In this document: in pieces, positions 1 through 9,700 of the stretch
How the letters are laid out: the number at the start of each line of letters is the position of its first letter
How positions within the stretch are numbered: position 1 is the first letter of the stretch
DNA from: an uncultured Spongiibacteraceae bacterium
GTDB taxonomy: Bacteria > Pseudomonadota > Gammaproteobacteria > Pseudomonadales > CAMLJR01
DNA length: 37,162 nucleotides
NCBI GenBank assembly: GCA_946480345.1
Contig: CAMLJR010000005.1
Coordinates: 1 to 37,162 of the forward strand
Direction: 5' to 3'
The notes under the pieces: model-generated
Seen by the model: only the letters and a program-made list of their open reading frames with translations
The model's database searches: none
Told to the model about the DNA's origin: nothing
Program-made: the position numbers and the translations under genes

Positions 1-812
1 GAATCCATGAATGCGCACGGGCCGTAATCGATCGTTTCGCCACACACCAGCATATTGTCGGTATTCATCACGCCGTGAATAAAACCGAGCTGCTGCCACT
101 GCGCAATTAATTTTGCTTGGCGAGCAATCACATTTTGTAGCAACGCTAAATGCGGATTCTCTGTCTGCGCGATATGCGGGTAATGCCGCGCGATCACATG
201 GTCGGCGAGCGTGCGCAAGGCATCGACATCGTTGCGCGCCGAGAAAAATTGAAATGTACCGACGCGAATATGACTGCTCGCAACGCGCGTCAAGACGCCG
301 CCTGGCAGTTGCTCTTCGCGAAAAACAATCTCGCCGCTGCTTATGGCGGCGAGACTGCGCGTCGTCGGCACGCCGAATGCAGCCATCGCTTCGCTGACAA
401 TGTATTCGCGCAACACTGGCCCCAGCGGCGAACGACCATCGCCGCCACGCGAATACCGCGTTTTACCGCCGCCTTTGAGTTGAATGTCGTAACGCTGTCC
501 ATCGGTGCCGATCACTTCGCCAAGCAATATCGCTCGTCCATCGCCCAGCTGCGGATTCCAGCCACCGAATTGATATCCCGCATAAACCGTTGCAATCGGC
601 TCCGCACCCGCAGGCACATGATTACCCGCGAATGTCAGCAATGCTTCTTTGCTGTTGAGCCACTCGGTATCAATACGCAACTGTTGAGCCAGCGTGGTGT
701 TGACGCGAATAAGCGCGGGTGCTTCGACAGGCGTCGGTAATTGCCGCGAGAAAAAGTGCTCGGGCAATCGAACATAGGAGTTATCGAAGGGGATAGCAGA
801 TGGCTGACTCAT
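1..812 (-). CDS. selO: Protein adenylyltransferase SelO (YdiU family), 5' part only
   Basis: The reverse strand is open from an ATG at 812 to the window edge, so about 270 N-terminal residues are visible and the C-terminus is missing. SelO is a pseudokinase-fold enzyme that transfers AMP to protein Ser/Thr/Tyr residues and is linked to redox stress. The start [18 protein letters not shown] is typical of the family. Further on are the Gly-rich nucleotide loop ([12 protein letters not shown]), the lysine region ([16 protein letters not shown]), HGVMNTDNM and the DFG-like [11 protein letters not shown] at the edge. It is transcribed away from the RND operon and shares a 263-bp intergenic region with it. 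Identification is by motif recall; the family is not in doubt. Confidence 0.93.
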   Translation of the reverse strand, partial: MSQPSAIPFDNSYVRLPEHFFSRQLPTPVEAPALIRVNTTLAQQLRIDTEWLNSKEALLTFAGNHVPAGAEPIATVYAGYQFGGWNPQLGDGRAILLGEVIGTDGQRYDIQLKGGGKTRYSRGGDGRSPLGPVLREYIVSEAMAAFGVPTTRSLAAISSGEIVFREEQLPGGVLTRVASSHIRVGTFQFFSARNDVDALRTLADHVIARHYPHIAQTENPHLALLQNVIARQAKLIAQWQQLGFIHGVMNTDNMLVCGETIDYGPCAFMD

Positions 813-973
813 GAATTAAAACCGCGATAAGACATAACGCGGTCATCGTGCCGGTGTTTGGATAGAAGGGCAACTGTTGGTATCAGAACGCACTGCTTTA
901 TTTGTGTGACTTTCTTACCCATGTTTTCGGCGCGTGCGCGTATCGCAGCAACGATAAACCCCCTCCCCATATA

Positions 974-1016
974 CGACCAAAGTCGCATTCTTTGTCCGCG
1001 CGTATACGTCTACGCT
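974..1016 (+). promoter_or_regulatory. Weak candidate activator box and -10 for the RND operon
   Basis: In the selO/RND intergenic region (813-1075), CGACCAAAGTCG at 974-985 matches 9 of 12 positions of the palindrome AGACCAAGGTCT seen elsewhere in the window. A poor -10 (TACGCT, 1011-1016) starts 31.5 bp after its centre, the same geometry as the better sites. A TTGACG at 1027-1032 has no good -10 at normal spacing. No regulator gene adjoins the operon. This could be chance. Confidence 0.25.
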
Positions 1017-1075
1017 GGCATTTCGCTTGACGGACAACTGTCGCCGCACAAGCCATACCGCTGCAAGGGGAAGGC

Positions 1076-2284
1076 ATGGCTGCACCAACTCAGCACTTCA
1101 AATTTTCGTTAATGCGGATGAAGCATCTCGGCATTGCACTATGTATTTGTGCAGCGATTGGCTGCTCCAAAGAAAAGGCCGCAGTACAGCGCCCGGCGCC
1201 GTCCGTCAGTGTGCAGAAAGTGACGCCGGCCACTGTTCCATACGTGGTCAGTTTCGTTGCGCAGACTGAAAGTTCTCGGCAGGTCGATATCGTTGCGCGC
1301 GTCTCCGGGTTTCTCGAACACATCGCATATCGCGAAGGCGATTTGGTGAAAGAAGGGCAGGTGCTGTTTCGCCTTGATCGCAAACCATTGCAAGCACAGG
1401 TCGATGCGGCGAAAGGGGCATTGCTGTCGCAACAGGCTCGTTTCACTACTGCTAAAGCCAACCTCGCACGTATAAAGCCGCTCGCGGCGATGGATGCATT
1501 ATCGCAGGCCGATCTCGATCGCGCGCAGGGGGAATACGATGCGGCGAATGCGGCGGTATTTGCAGCGAGCGCGCGTCTGCGAGAAGCCGAAATCGACCTC
1601 GGTTACACCACCATCAAGGCGCCTGTTACCGGATTCGCGAGTCGCTCGCTGCAGCGGGAAGGCGTATTCCTCAATGCACAGGGCGATTCCGCCAAGCTGA
1701 CGTACGTCGCTGCGGTCGATCCGATGTGGGTGAATTTCAGCGTGTCGCAAAATCAGATGGCGAGCCTGCGCGATCAAATAACAAAAGGCCTGGTGACGGA
1801 GCCTGCCGATAATATTTTGCAGGTTGAAATCGAAATGTCCGATGGCACGGTGTATCCGGAGAAAGGACAAATCAGTTTCCGCGATCCGAATTTCAGTCAG
1901 GACACCGGCTCGTTTCTGGTGCGCGCCGTGATATCGAATAAACGTCAGGATTTGCGCCCCGGTATGTTCGTTACCGCGAAGGTGCAAGGTTTCGTTCGTC
2001 CTAACGCCGTCGTCGTGCCGCAGCTGGCAGTGCAGCAAGGCGCTAACGGTCATCTCGTGTATGTCATCAAATCCGATAACACCGCCGAAATTCGGCCTGT
2101 CATCGTCGGTGATTATTACGGCGACAAAAACATCATCATCGTCGATGGGCTCAAAGCGGGCGATAACGTTGTCGTCGATGGTGCTTTAAAGGTGATGCCG
2201 GGCAAACCCGTGCAGATCGTGCCTGCCGCGACCCAGAAGACAGTTGCGGCGCCCGCCACTAAAAACGTAAGCGCAAAAAACTAA
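1076..2284 (+). CDS. RND efflux periplasmic adaptor (membrane fusion protein), lipoprotein
   Basis: Periplasmic adaptor of a tripartite RND efflux pump, linking the inner-membrane pump to the outer-membrane channel encoded just downstream. At 402 aa it has the usual AcrA/MexE length. A lipoprotein signal ends in AIGC (Cys30 from this start), so the protein is probably anchored to the inner membrane by lipid. Then come a biotinyl-lipoyl-like half (VDIVARVSGFLEHIAYREGD), an alpha-helical hairpin (about 105-175), the second lipoyl half (YTTIKAPVTGFASRSL) and beta-barrel and membrane-proximal domains. The start at 1076 is chosen because AGGGG lies 5 nt before it. ATGs at 1112 and 1118 keep the signal peptide but lack a clear ribosome site. 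First gene of a six-gene operon; the pump starts 15 bp after its stop. Confidence 0.93.
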   Translation: MAAPTQHFKFSLMRMKHLGIALCICAAIGCSKEKAAVQRPAPSVSVQKVTPATVPYVVSFVAQTESSRQVDIVARVSGFLEHIAYREGDLVKEGQVLFRLDRKPLQAQVDAAKGALLSQQARFTTAKANLARIKPLAAMDALSQADLDRAQGEYDAANAAVFAASARLREAEIDLGYTTIKAPVTGFASRSLQREGVFLNAQGDSAKLTYVAAVDPMWVNFSVSQNQMASLRDQITKGLVTEPADNILQVEIEMSDGTVYPEKGQISFRDPNFSQDTGSFLVRAVISNKRQDLRPGMFVTAKVQGFVRPNAVVVPQLAVQQGANGHLVYVIKSDNTAEIRPVIVGDYYGDKNIIIVDGLKAGDNVVVDGALKVMPGKPVQIVPAATQKTVAAPATKNVSAKN

Positions 2285-2299
2285 GGCGGAGACCGCGCG

Positions 2300-5200
2300 A
2301 TGTTCACGCATTTTTTTATTGACCGACCGATTCTTTCCGCCGTCATTTCGATTCTGATTGTGCTTGCCGGTGCCGTATCGATGACGGTTGCGCCCATCGA
2401 ACAATATCCCGATATGGCGCCGCCACAAGTCACGATCGACGCGATATATCCCGGCGCGACCGCAGAGGTTATCGCCAACAATGTCGCGGCGCCGATCGAA
2501 ACGCAGCTCAATGGAATCGACAATCTGCTGTATTACTACTCGACCAGTTCGTCGAGCGGCAATGTGCAAATTGTTGTCGTGTTCAAACCGGGTACCAATT
2601 CCGATATCAATCAGGTCAACGTGCAAAACCGACTTAGTCAGGCGATGCCTAAATTGCCGCAAGTCGTTACGCAACAAGGCATCACCGTCGATAAAAAATC
2701 GCCAAGCATTATGTTGGTGGTTTCGCTGTATTCCCCTGATGAACGCTATACGCCTGCCTATCTCGATAATTATGCGAATCTCTACGTCCTTGATGAATTA
2801 AAACGCATTCCCGGCGCGAATCGTTCATCGGTATTTGGTTCGCCCGATATTGCAATGCGAGTGTGGGTGCGGCCCGATCGGATGGCGCAGCTCGGCATCA
2901 CCGTGCAAGAGGTTATGACTGCAATTCAAAGTCAGAATCAGGCATTCGGTGTGGGCCAGCTCGGCGCGCAACCGTCAAGGCCCGATGTCGAACAGCAATT
3001 CGTCGTCACTGCGCAAGGCCTGCTGACTAAACCCGAAGAATTCGAAAATATTATTGTGCGCACCGCGAAAGAGGGCGCCGCCATTGTTCGGTTGCGCGAC
3101 ATCGGTCGCGTCGAACTCGCGAAAAAAGATTATGCGATGGCGAGTCGTATGAACGGAAAAACCGCGACTACGATCGGCGTATATCAGCAGTCCGGCGCAA
3201 ACGCAGTAGAAACCTCCAAAGCAGTGCGTGCAAAAATGGAGGAACTGAAAGCCAAATTCCCGACCGGGCTCGATTACAAAATTGTGCTCGATACCAGTCA
3301 GTTCACGCTTTATTCCATCGATAAGGTCGTGCATACATTCTTCGAAGCAGTTGTTCTCGTCGTGCTGGTGGTGTTCGTATTCCTGCAATCGCTGCGCGCC
3401 ACCATCATTCCGATTATCGCGGTACCCGTGTCGATCATCGGCACCTTCGTCGGGATGCACCTGCTCGGTTTCTCGATCAACATGTTGACGCTGTTCGGGA
3501 TGATTCTCGCGATTGGTCTCGTCGTCGATGATGCCATTGTCGTGGTTGAAAACGTCGAAACTAATATGACCAAGCACAAGATTGGCGCAAAAGAAGCGGC
3601 CAAGCTTGCGATGAGCGAAATTGCGGGGGCGCTGATTTCGATTGTGCTCGTGCTGGTTGCCGTATTTTTGCCGGTAGCATTTCTCGGCGGCGTCACTGGC
3701 ACGCTGTATAAACAATTCGCTATCACCATCGCGATTTCGATGGTGATTTCCGGCGTCGTTGCGCTCACGTTATCGCCAGCGCTTGCGGCAATTATTATCA
3801 AGTCGCATCACGGTGAGAAGCACAAACTGTTTCAGCTCTTCGAGCGCGGCTTCGATAAATTGCAGAACAGTTTCGTCGCTCGCGTCGCTCGCGTGATCAC
3901 GCATTGGAAGTTCGCATTGATCGGCTTTGGTGTGGTGATTCTTGGCATCATGCTGATGTTTCGTACACTGCCGTCGAGTTTCGTGCCGGACGAAGATCAG
4001 GGTTATTTCTTCGTCATCGCACAAGTTGAAGATGCCGCGAATTTATCGGTAACGAAACGCTTCACCGCGACACTCGAAGACATCATGTTGAAAGATCCGG
4101 CGGTGCAGGATGTGGGCACCGTCAACGGTTATAGCTTTATCGATGGCCAGAACAACAACAGCGCAGCATTAATGTTTGGTTTGCTGAAACCATTCGACGA
4201 GCGCAAAGATAAATCGTTGCTGTCGTTCGATACATTGAAACGGCTGAACAAAGAATTCGCTGGACGTAAGGAAGGCATCGCATTTGCAGTCAATCCGCCG
4301 TCGATTCCCGGACTCGGTACGACAGGCGGTTTTGAATTTTATATACAGAACCGTGGCGCCGGCGATGTACGTACTACCGACGAAGCAATCACCAGCTTCA
4401 TGGCGAAGGCGCGACAACGGCCCGAGCTGATGAACGTTAACACCACTTTCCGCGCTAACAGCCAGCAATTGTTTGTCGATCTCGATCGCGCCAAAGCGGA
4501 AGTGTTAGGTGTGAAGGTGGAGGAAGTTTTTCAAACCATGCAGGCGCTGTTTGGCTCGCAGGTGGCGGGGCAGTTCACCCAGTTCAGTCGTGTCTGGTTC
4601 GTCATCGTGCAGGCCGATGCCGAATATCGCATCAAGCCCGAGGACTTTCAAAACGTGTACGTGCGTTCCGATAGCGGCGCCAATGTGCCGCTGTCATCGC
4701 TGATCACTACGCGCTATGTCACCTCACCGAAAATGATGACGCGCTTCAACGGTTTTCCTTCCGTGAAAATTACCGGCAGTCCGGCAGCGGGTTATAGCTC
4801 CGGACAGGCGCTTCTCGCGATGGAGTCGGTTGCGCAGGAAACGCTGCCGGCTGATTTTGGCATTGCATGGGCGGGGCAGGCACTTCAGGAAAGACAATCG
4901 GGCAGCACCTCATCGTCTGCATTCATATTTGGTTTGATCGTGGTGTTTCTGATTCTCGCGGCGCAATTCGAGAAATGGACATTACCGATCGCGGTGGTAC
5001 TCACGGTGCCCTTCGCAATTTTGGGGGCGTTGTTGCTGACATGGATTTGCGGCTTGCAAAACGACGTCTATTTCCAGGTCGGATTAATTACGTTGGTGGG
5101 ACTCTCGGCGAAAAATGCGATTTTAATTTGCGAATTCGCCATCGAGCGCGTGCACGCCGGTTTGGCGCCGCGCGAAGCGGCGATCGAGGCGGCGGGTTTG

Positions 5201-5494
5201 CGGCTGCGTGCGATCGTGATGACCTCGCTCGCATTCGGTCTCGGTTGCGTACCTCTGGCTATTGCATCGGGTCCGGGCGCTAACAGTTTGCGTGCGATTG
5301 GCACGGGCGTTATCGGCGGTATCGTTATGTCGACGATGGTTGCGATTTTCTTCGCACCGCTATTTTTCTGGATGCTCGAATCGCTGAGCGAGCGCGTCGC
5401 CAAGAAAAAACTCGCGAGCGCCGATGGTCACCACGCGCCTCCGTTGTCGGCACCTCAAGCGACAACCCTTGAGCAGCAACGCAGGGAGAGCTGA
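2300..5494 (+). CDS. RND multidrug efflux pump, HAE-1 (AcrB/MexF) type
   Basis: Inner-membrane proton/drug antiporter of 1064 aa, the normal size for the hydrophobe/amphiphile efflux family. The N-terminus MFTHFFIDRPILSAVIS is typical, with the first transmembrane helix followed by a porter domain (PIEQYPDMAPPQV and YPGATAEVIANNVAAPIE). The proton-relay residues are present: the Asp pair D410/D411 in GLVVDDAIVVVENVE and K938 in GLSAKNAILI, equivalent to AcrB D407/D408 and K940. It lies between its adaptor and outer-membrane factor (7 bp to the next start), so a complete tripartite pump is encoded. Substrate cannot be deduced from sequence. The closest remembered relatives are the MexF/TtgB/AcrB group. 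Confidence 0.95.
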   Translation: MFTHFFIDRPILSAVISILIVLAGAVSMTVAPIEQYPDMAPPQVTIDAIYPGATAEVIANNVAAPIETQLNGIDNLLYYYSTSSSSGNVQIVVVFKPGTNSDINQVNVQNRLSQAMPKLPQVVTQQGITVDKKSPSIMLVVSLYSPDERYTPAYLDNYANLYVLDELKRIPGANRSSVFGSPDIAMRVWVRPDRMAQLGITVQEVMTAIQSQNQAFGVGQLGAQPSRPDVEQQFVVTAQGLLTKPEEFENIIVRTAKEGAAIVRLRDIGRVELAKKDYAMASRMNGKTATTIGVYQQSGANAVETSKAVRAKMEELKAKFPTGLDYKIVLDTSQFTLYSIDKVVHTFFEAVVLVVLVVFVFLQSLRATIIPIIAVPVSIIGTFVGMHLLGFSINMLTLFGMILAIGLVVDDAIVVVENVETNMTKHKIGAKEAAKLAMSEIAGALISIVLVLVAVFLPVAFLGGVTGTLYKQFAITIAISMVISGVVALTLSPALAAIIIKSHHGEKHKLFQLFERGFDKLQNSFVARVARVITHWKFALIGFGVVILGIMLMFRTLPSSFVPDEDQGYFFVIAQVEDAANLSVTKRFTATLEDIMLKDPAVQDVGTVNGYSFIDGQNNNSAALMFGLLKPFDERKDKSLLSFDTLKRLNKEFAGRKEGIAFAVNPPSIPGLGTTGGFEFYIQNRGAGDVRTTDEAITSFMAKARQRPELMNVNTTFRANSQQLFVDLDRAKAEVLGVKVEEVFQTMQALFGSQVAGQFTQFSRVWFVIVQADAEYRIKPEDFQNVYVRSDSGANVPLSSLITTRYVTSPKMMTRFNGFPSVKITGSPAAGYSSGQALLAMESVAQETLPADFGIAWAGQALQERQSGSTSSSAFIFGLIVVFLILAAQFEKWTLPIAVVLTVPFAILGALLLTWICGLQNDVYFQVGLITLVGLSAKNAILICEFAIERVHAGLAPREAAIEAAGLRLRAIVMTSLAFGLGCVPLAIASGPGANSLRAIGTGVIGGIVMSTMVAIFFAPLFFWMLESLSERVAKKKLASADGHHAPPLSAPQATTLEQQRRES

Positions 5495-5501
5495 AAAAGC
5501 C

Positions 5502-7025
5502 ATGACCCATTCATTCACGCGCTGCCAACACTGGGTTTGCTCGACGGCAATGCTGTTCGCATTATCCGGCTGTGCTGTCGGTCCCGATTGGGAACGTCCA
5601 AAGCCCGATATGCCGAGCGATTGGCGCATCGATTACACCGAAGCCGTCGATGTCGCCAATACACGGTGGTGGGAAACCTTCGGCGACCCCTCATTGAATC
5701 TGTTAGTCGATGAAGCGCTGCGCGAAAACCGCAATCTGGTACAGGCAGCGGCACGAGTCGATCAGTTCCTCGGTGCATTACGCACCACGCGTTCACAGTT
5801 TTATCCGCAGCTTGGTTACAACGTGGAGGGGAGCCGCAATCGCGCTACGGAAAATGGATTGGTACCGCTCGAGGCGGGCTCCGATCGTCATTATTCGATG
5901 TACGAAGCGGCACTGGGCGCGTCGTGGCAGATCGATTTATTCGGTCGCGTGCGGCGCCAGGCCGAATCGGCGCAGGCGCAGGTTTACGCCAGCGAGCAGG
6001 GTCGGCGCGGCGTGGTGTTATCGGTTGTATCGAGCGTGACAACGGCGTACATCGCGTTGCGCGGTCTTGATCGCCAACTGGAAATTGCGCGTAACACCGC
6101 GTCGAATTATTCCGAGTCGCTGCGGTTGTTTAAATTGCGTCACGAAGGCGGCGCTGTATCCGATGTCGAGTACGCGCAAGTTGAATCGCAATACGAACAG
6201 GCGCAGGCAGCGGTGCCGAGTCTCGAACGTCAGGTTGCGCAGCAGGAGAATTTGCTCAGTGCATTACTCGGTCGCAACTCTGGCGAGATCGCTCGCGGAA
6301 AAAGTATCGAGGAATTACTCGATCCTTCAGTGCCCATCGGCTTACCCGCTACGTTGCTCGAACGCCGTCCCGATTTATTGCAGGCCGAGCAAAATTTGCG
6401 TGCGGCTAACGCCGAAATCGGCGCGGCAAAAGCGCAATATTTTCCATCGCTATCGCTCACGGGTTTTCTTGGCGTTTCGAGTACCGATTTATCGGATCTG
6501 ACGAAAGATGCCTCGGGAACGAGTCAGGCCGCAGCCGCACTCGCGGGACCGATCTTTACTTTCGGTCGTATCAGCGGTCAGGTGAAATCGGCGAAAGCGG
6601 CACAGCGCGAAGCACTCGCGTTTTATCAACAGGCGGTGTTGAACGCCCTGCGCGAAACCAACGACGCGTTGATCGGTGTCGAAAAACGTCGTGACGAATA
6701 CGCCGCATTAAAGAAACGTGCGGATGCGTTGCGTCGCTATGCCAAATTATCGCGCGCGCGTTTTGAAGGAGGCGCCGCCAATTATCTCGAAGTGTTGTAC
6801 GCCGAAAATGAATTGTTCAACGCCGAATTGACGGCAGTATCGAGCCTTGCGCAGCGCCATGCCGAACTGATCAATTTATATAAAGCGCTGGGTGGCGGCT
6901 GGATCGATGCGGCTGATCCGCTTTCACCTAAACCCGAAGACTCGCTGAAGCCGAAATCGGAGAATTCGGTTAGTGTGCCCGCCGGCAATTCATCCGCTGC
7001 CGCTGCTGGCGACACTCCGCAATGA
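5502..7025 (+). CDS. Outer-membrane efflux lipoprotein, NodT/OprM family
   Basis: TolC-like outer-membrane channel of the upstream RND pump. From the ATG at 5502 it has 507 aa, with a lipoprotein signal ending LFALSGC (Cys24) followed by AVGPDWERP, the hallmark of the NodT/OprM group. Two OEP repeats form the body; ASWQIDLFGRVRRQAESA and LLERRPDLLQAEQNLRAAN are recognisable family segments. An in-frame start at 5424 would place 26 unlikely residues before the signal peptide and overlap the pump gene, so it is rejected. A GGGAG stretch precedes the chosen ATG. The last 30 or so residues are Ser/Pro/Ala-rich and probably disordered. Its stop overlaps the next start (ATGA). Confidence 0.93.
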   Translation: MTHSFTRCQHWVCSTAMLFALSGCAVGPDWERPKPDMPSDWRIDYTEAVDVANTRWWETFGDPSLNLLVDEALRENRNLVQAAARVDQFLGALRTTRSQFYPQLGYNVEGSRNRATENGLVPLEAGSDRHYSMYEAALGASWQIDLFGRVRRQAESAQAQVYASEQGRRGVVLSVVSSVTTAYIALRGLDRQLEIARNTASNYSESLRLFKLRHEGGAVSDVEYAQVESQYEQAQAAVPSLERQVAQQENLLSALLGRNSGEIARGKSIEELLDPSVPIGLPATLLERRPDLLQAEQNLRAANAEIGAAKAQYFPSLSLTGFLGVSSTDLSDLTKDASGTSQAAAALAGPIFTFGRISGQVKSAKAAQREALAFYQQAVLNALRETNDALIGVEKRRDEYAALKKRADALRRYAKLSRARFEGGAANYLEVLYAENELFNAELTAVSSLAQRHAELINLYKALGGGWIDAADPLSPKPEDSLKPKSENSVSVPAGNSSAAAAGDTPQ

Positions 7026-8776
7026 ACGCCAATTCGCCGCAGCGTCACCGTGTGAGCGATTGGATCGCTCTCGCCGGGTGGCTGCCGCGCTATCGCATCG
7101 AATGGCTTTCGCACGACGTTGTCGCCGGGCTGACAGCGGCAGCAATCGTGATTCCGAAAGCAATGGCATACGCGACGATTGCAGGCTTACCGGTGCAGGT
7201 GGGTCTGTACACCGTATTCGTGCCGATGACGATTTATGCCGTGTTCGGCACCGCGGCTTCGCTCAGCGTCAGTACTACCACCACGATTGCGATTCTCGCT
7301 GCGGCCGCGCTCGGTGAAATCGGTGCGGCAACGCCGGCGGAATTAATCGTTGCCGCCAGCACCTTGTCGCTATTGGTTGGAATTTTTTTATTGCTGGCGT
7401 GTGCACTGCGCTTGGGCTTCATCGCCAATTTTATTTCCGAGCCCGTGCTGATCGGTTTCAAATCCGGCATCGCGCTGGTGATCGTGGTCGATCAGTTGCC
7501 GAAACTGCTTGGCATTCATATCGAGAAGACAGGGTTTCTGCGCGATATTTTTTCCATCGTGCAAAACCTGCCGCACACGGTATTGGCAACGCTCGCATTT
7601 ACCGTAGCGATTCTGCTGCTGATTTTTTTATTGGAGCGCTATGCACCGCGCGCACCGGCTCCGTTACTCGCCGTGGCGATCGGGGTCTTCGCTTCGATGG
7701 CGCTGAATCTGCAAAGTTTTGGCGTAGAGACGATTGGCAGTGTGGAAGGGGGGCTGCCTGCGCTGACTAAACCGCAATTCGATTTGTTTGCAGTGCTGTG
7801 GCCTGCCGCCGTCGGCATCGCGCTGATGAGTTTCACCGAGAGTATCGCTGCCGCGCGTGCCTTCGCCCGTACTGGCGAACCGCGCCCGGCGCCGAACCAG
7901 GAGCTGTTGGCGATTGGATTCGCAAACGCGGGTGGGGCTTTATTTGGCGCGATGCCGGCGGGAGGGGGCACCACGCAAACCGCGGTGAACAGTAAAGCCG
8001 GTGCCCGCACGCAACTCGCGGAGCTCATCACCGCTGCCGCAGCGATCGCCACATTATTGTTATTGGCGCCGCTGTTCGCGCCGATGCCGCACGCAGTGCT
8101 TGCCGCCGTCGTCGTCGCATATTCGATCGATTTGATTCAGCCGCGCGAATTTAAGGAAATTCTTAAAGTACGCCGCGTCGAATTTATTTGGGCAGTGATC
8201 GCATTTGCCGGTGTGATCATGCTCGGCACGCTTAAAGGTATTCTCGTCGCTGTGCTCGCATCGCTGGTTGCGCTCGCGCATCAAGCCTACAACCCACCCG
8301 TCGATGTACTCGGCCGCAAGCGTGGCACCGATGTATTCCGGCCGCTGTCAGCCGATCACCCTAACGATCAGACTTGGCCGCGCCTGCTCATGGTGCGCGT
8401 CGTTGGCCGCGCGTTTTTTGCCAATGCGCAAAGTATCGGCGAGCGGCTGCTGCAATTAATCGAAGAACAAAAACCCATCGTCCTGCTGCTCGATTGCAGC
8501 GCGCTCATCGATCTTGAATACACCGCACTGCGCATGCTCACTGAGGCGGAGGAGCGCCTCCGTGCGAACGGCATCGAGCTATGGCTGGCGGCGCCGCTGC
8601 CAGGCGTATTGAACATGGTTGAACGTTCGACCCTTGGCGACGCTCTTGGTCGCGAGCGCATTTTTCTGAGTGCGCAAATAGCCGTCGCGCATTACGAAGA
8701 ATTACACCCGACACACCTGCTTTCCGAACCCGATAGTTCTCAGCAACTGCATCGAATGAGAGGCCATTATGAATAA
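7022..8776 (+). CDS. SulP (SLC26) family inorganic anion transporter with STAS domain
   Basis: Integral membrane anion transporter of 584 aa. The SulP core opens with DVVAGLTAAAIVIPKAMAYATIAGLPVQVGLY, here recognised from DVVAGLTAAAIVIPKAMA and the following GLPVQVGLY, and spans to about residue 430. A cytoplasmic STAS domain follows at about 440-560 (IVLLLDCSALIDLEYTALRML). Family members carry sulfate, bicarbonate, chloride or dicarboxylates, and the substrate here is not predictable. It is translationally coupled on both sides: the ATG overlaps the efflux-channel stop by 4 bp and its own stop overlaps the PPK2 start by 8 bp. The association with efflux and polyphosphate genes is unusual and suggests a shared stress role; this is inference. 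Confidence 0.92.
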   Translation: MNANSPQRHRVSDWIALAGWLPRYRIEWLSHDVVAGLTAAAIVIPKAMAYATIAGLPVQVGLYTVFVPMTIYAVFGTAASLSVSTTTTIAILAAAALGEIGAATPAELIVAASTLSLLVGIFLLLACALRLGFIANFISEPVLIGFKSGIALVIVVDQLPKLLGIHIEKTGFLRDIFSIVQNLPHTVLATLAFTVAILLLIFLLERYAPRAPAPLLAVAIGVFASMALNLQSFGVETIGSVEGGLPALTKPQFDLFAVLWPAAVGIALMSFTESIAAARAFARTGEPRPAPNQELLAIGFANAGGALFGAMPAGGGTTQTAVNSKAGARTQLAELITAAAAIATLLLLAPLFAPMPHAVLAAVVVAYSIDLIQPREFKEILKVRRVEFIWAVIAFAGVIMLGTLKGILVAVLASLVALAHQAYNPPVDVLGRKRGTDVFRPLSADHPNDQTWPRLLMVRVVGRAFFANAQSIGERLLQLIEEQKPIVLLLDCSALIDLEYTALRMLTEAEERLRANGIELWLAAPLPGVLNMVERSTLGDALGRERIFLSAQIAVAHYEELHPTHLLSEPDSSQQLHRMRGHYE

Positions 8777-9677
8777 CGCAGCCGCAGTCGCTAATCCAAA
8801 AGTGAATGCAAAACCCAGCATCGCGCGTAAAACGAACATCGATGCCACTTCTAAATCCGACGCCAATTCAAGAGCCAATGGCAAACACAAACCCACGCGC
8901 AATGAACCCATGTCGCGCAAGAAGTACGAAAAACATCTCGAAAAACTGCAGGTGGAATTAGTGAAGCTGCAGCAATGGGTACAGCACAAAGGACTCAAAG
9001 TTTGCATCGTATTCGAGGGCCGCGATGGCGCCGGCAAAGGCGGTACGATCAAGGCGCTGACCGAGCGCGTGAGTCCGCGCGTATTTCGCATCGTCGCTTT
9101 GCCGGCGCCTAGCGATCGCGAAAAAAGTCAGATGTACATGCAGCGTTATCTGCCGCATTTGCCCGCTGCGGGTGAAATCGTGATTTTCGACCGCAGCTGG
9201 TACAACCGCGCCGGTGTCGAGCGCGTGATGGGATTTTGCAGTGAAGAACAATCGAAGAAATTTCTGAACGCGGTACCGCTGGTCGAACGAGCGATGATCG
9301 CTTCGGGCATTATCCTGCTGAAGTATTGGTTGGATGTAAGCCCCGAAGAGCAAACGCGTCGGCTGCGCGGGCGTATTCACGATGGCCGAAAAACCTGGAA
9401 GCTGTCACCGATGGATTTGAAATCGTACAGCCGCTGGTACGACTACTCGCGCGCGCGGGACGATATGTTCGCGGCAACCGATACTGAATTTGCGCCGTGG
9501 TCTGTCGCTGATTCGAACGATAAAAAGCGCGCACGTTTAAATATCATCGCCAATATCCTCAGCCGGATTCCTTATCAGGAGATTGCCCGCGAAAAAATTT
9601 CGCTGCCGCGTCGCCAGAAGCCCGGCAATTACGCCGATCCCAACTACCCGTTCAAATTCATCGAAGAAAAATTCTGA
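8769..9677 (+). CDS. ppk2: Polyphosphate kinase 2 (PPK2 family)
   Basis: Cytoplasmic enzyme that transfers phosphate between polyphosphate and nucleoside diphosphates (or monophosphates). Length is 302 aa. Walker A is GRDGAGKG (residues 84-91); the Walker B/PPK2 signature FDRSWYNRAGVERVMGF has its Asp at 141; the lid region follows with RRLRGRIHDGRKTWKLSPMD. It resembles single-domain class I PPK2, which mostly favours nucleotide phosphorylation, but class assignment from sequence alone is tentative. Residues 1-47 are a polar Lys/Asn/Ala-rich extension without homology that I recognise. An internal ATG at codon 48 (MSRKKYEKHLEKL) would give a standard-length protein. The upstream start overlaps the SulP stop and has GAGAGG before it, so it is kept. 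Confidence 0.94.
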   Translation: MNNAAAVANPKVNAKPSIARKTNIDATSKSDANSRANGKHKPTRNEPMSRKKYEKHLEKLQVELVKLQQWVQHKGLKVCIVFEGRDGAGKGGTIKALTERVSPRVFRIVALPAPSDREKSQMYMQRYLPHLPAAGEIVIFDRSWYNRAGVERVMGFCSEEQSKKFLNAVPLVERAMIASGIILLKYWLDVSPEEQTRRLRGRIHDGRKTWKLSPMDLKSYSRWYDYSRARDDMFAATDTEFAPWSVADSNDKKRARLNIIANILSRIPYQEIAREKISLPRRQKPGNYADPNYPFKFIEEKF

Positions 9678-9700
9678 GCGCGTAGAAGGAGGGTGAAAAA

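Noticed and set aside
858..1112. 84-codon frame between selO and the RND operon
   Set aside because: No ribosome site, biased composition, and it runs into the adaptor gene in another frame.
2975..3715. 246-codon frame opposite the RND pump gene
   Set aside because: His/Asn/Arg-rich composition typical of an antisense shadow of a membrane-protein gene.
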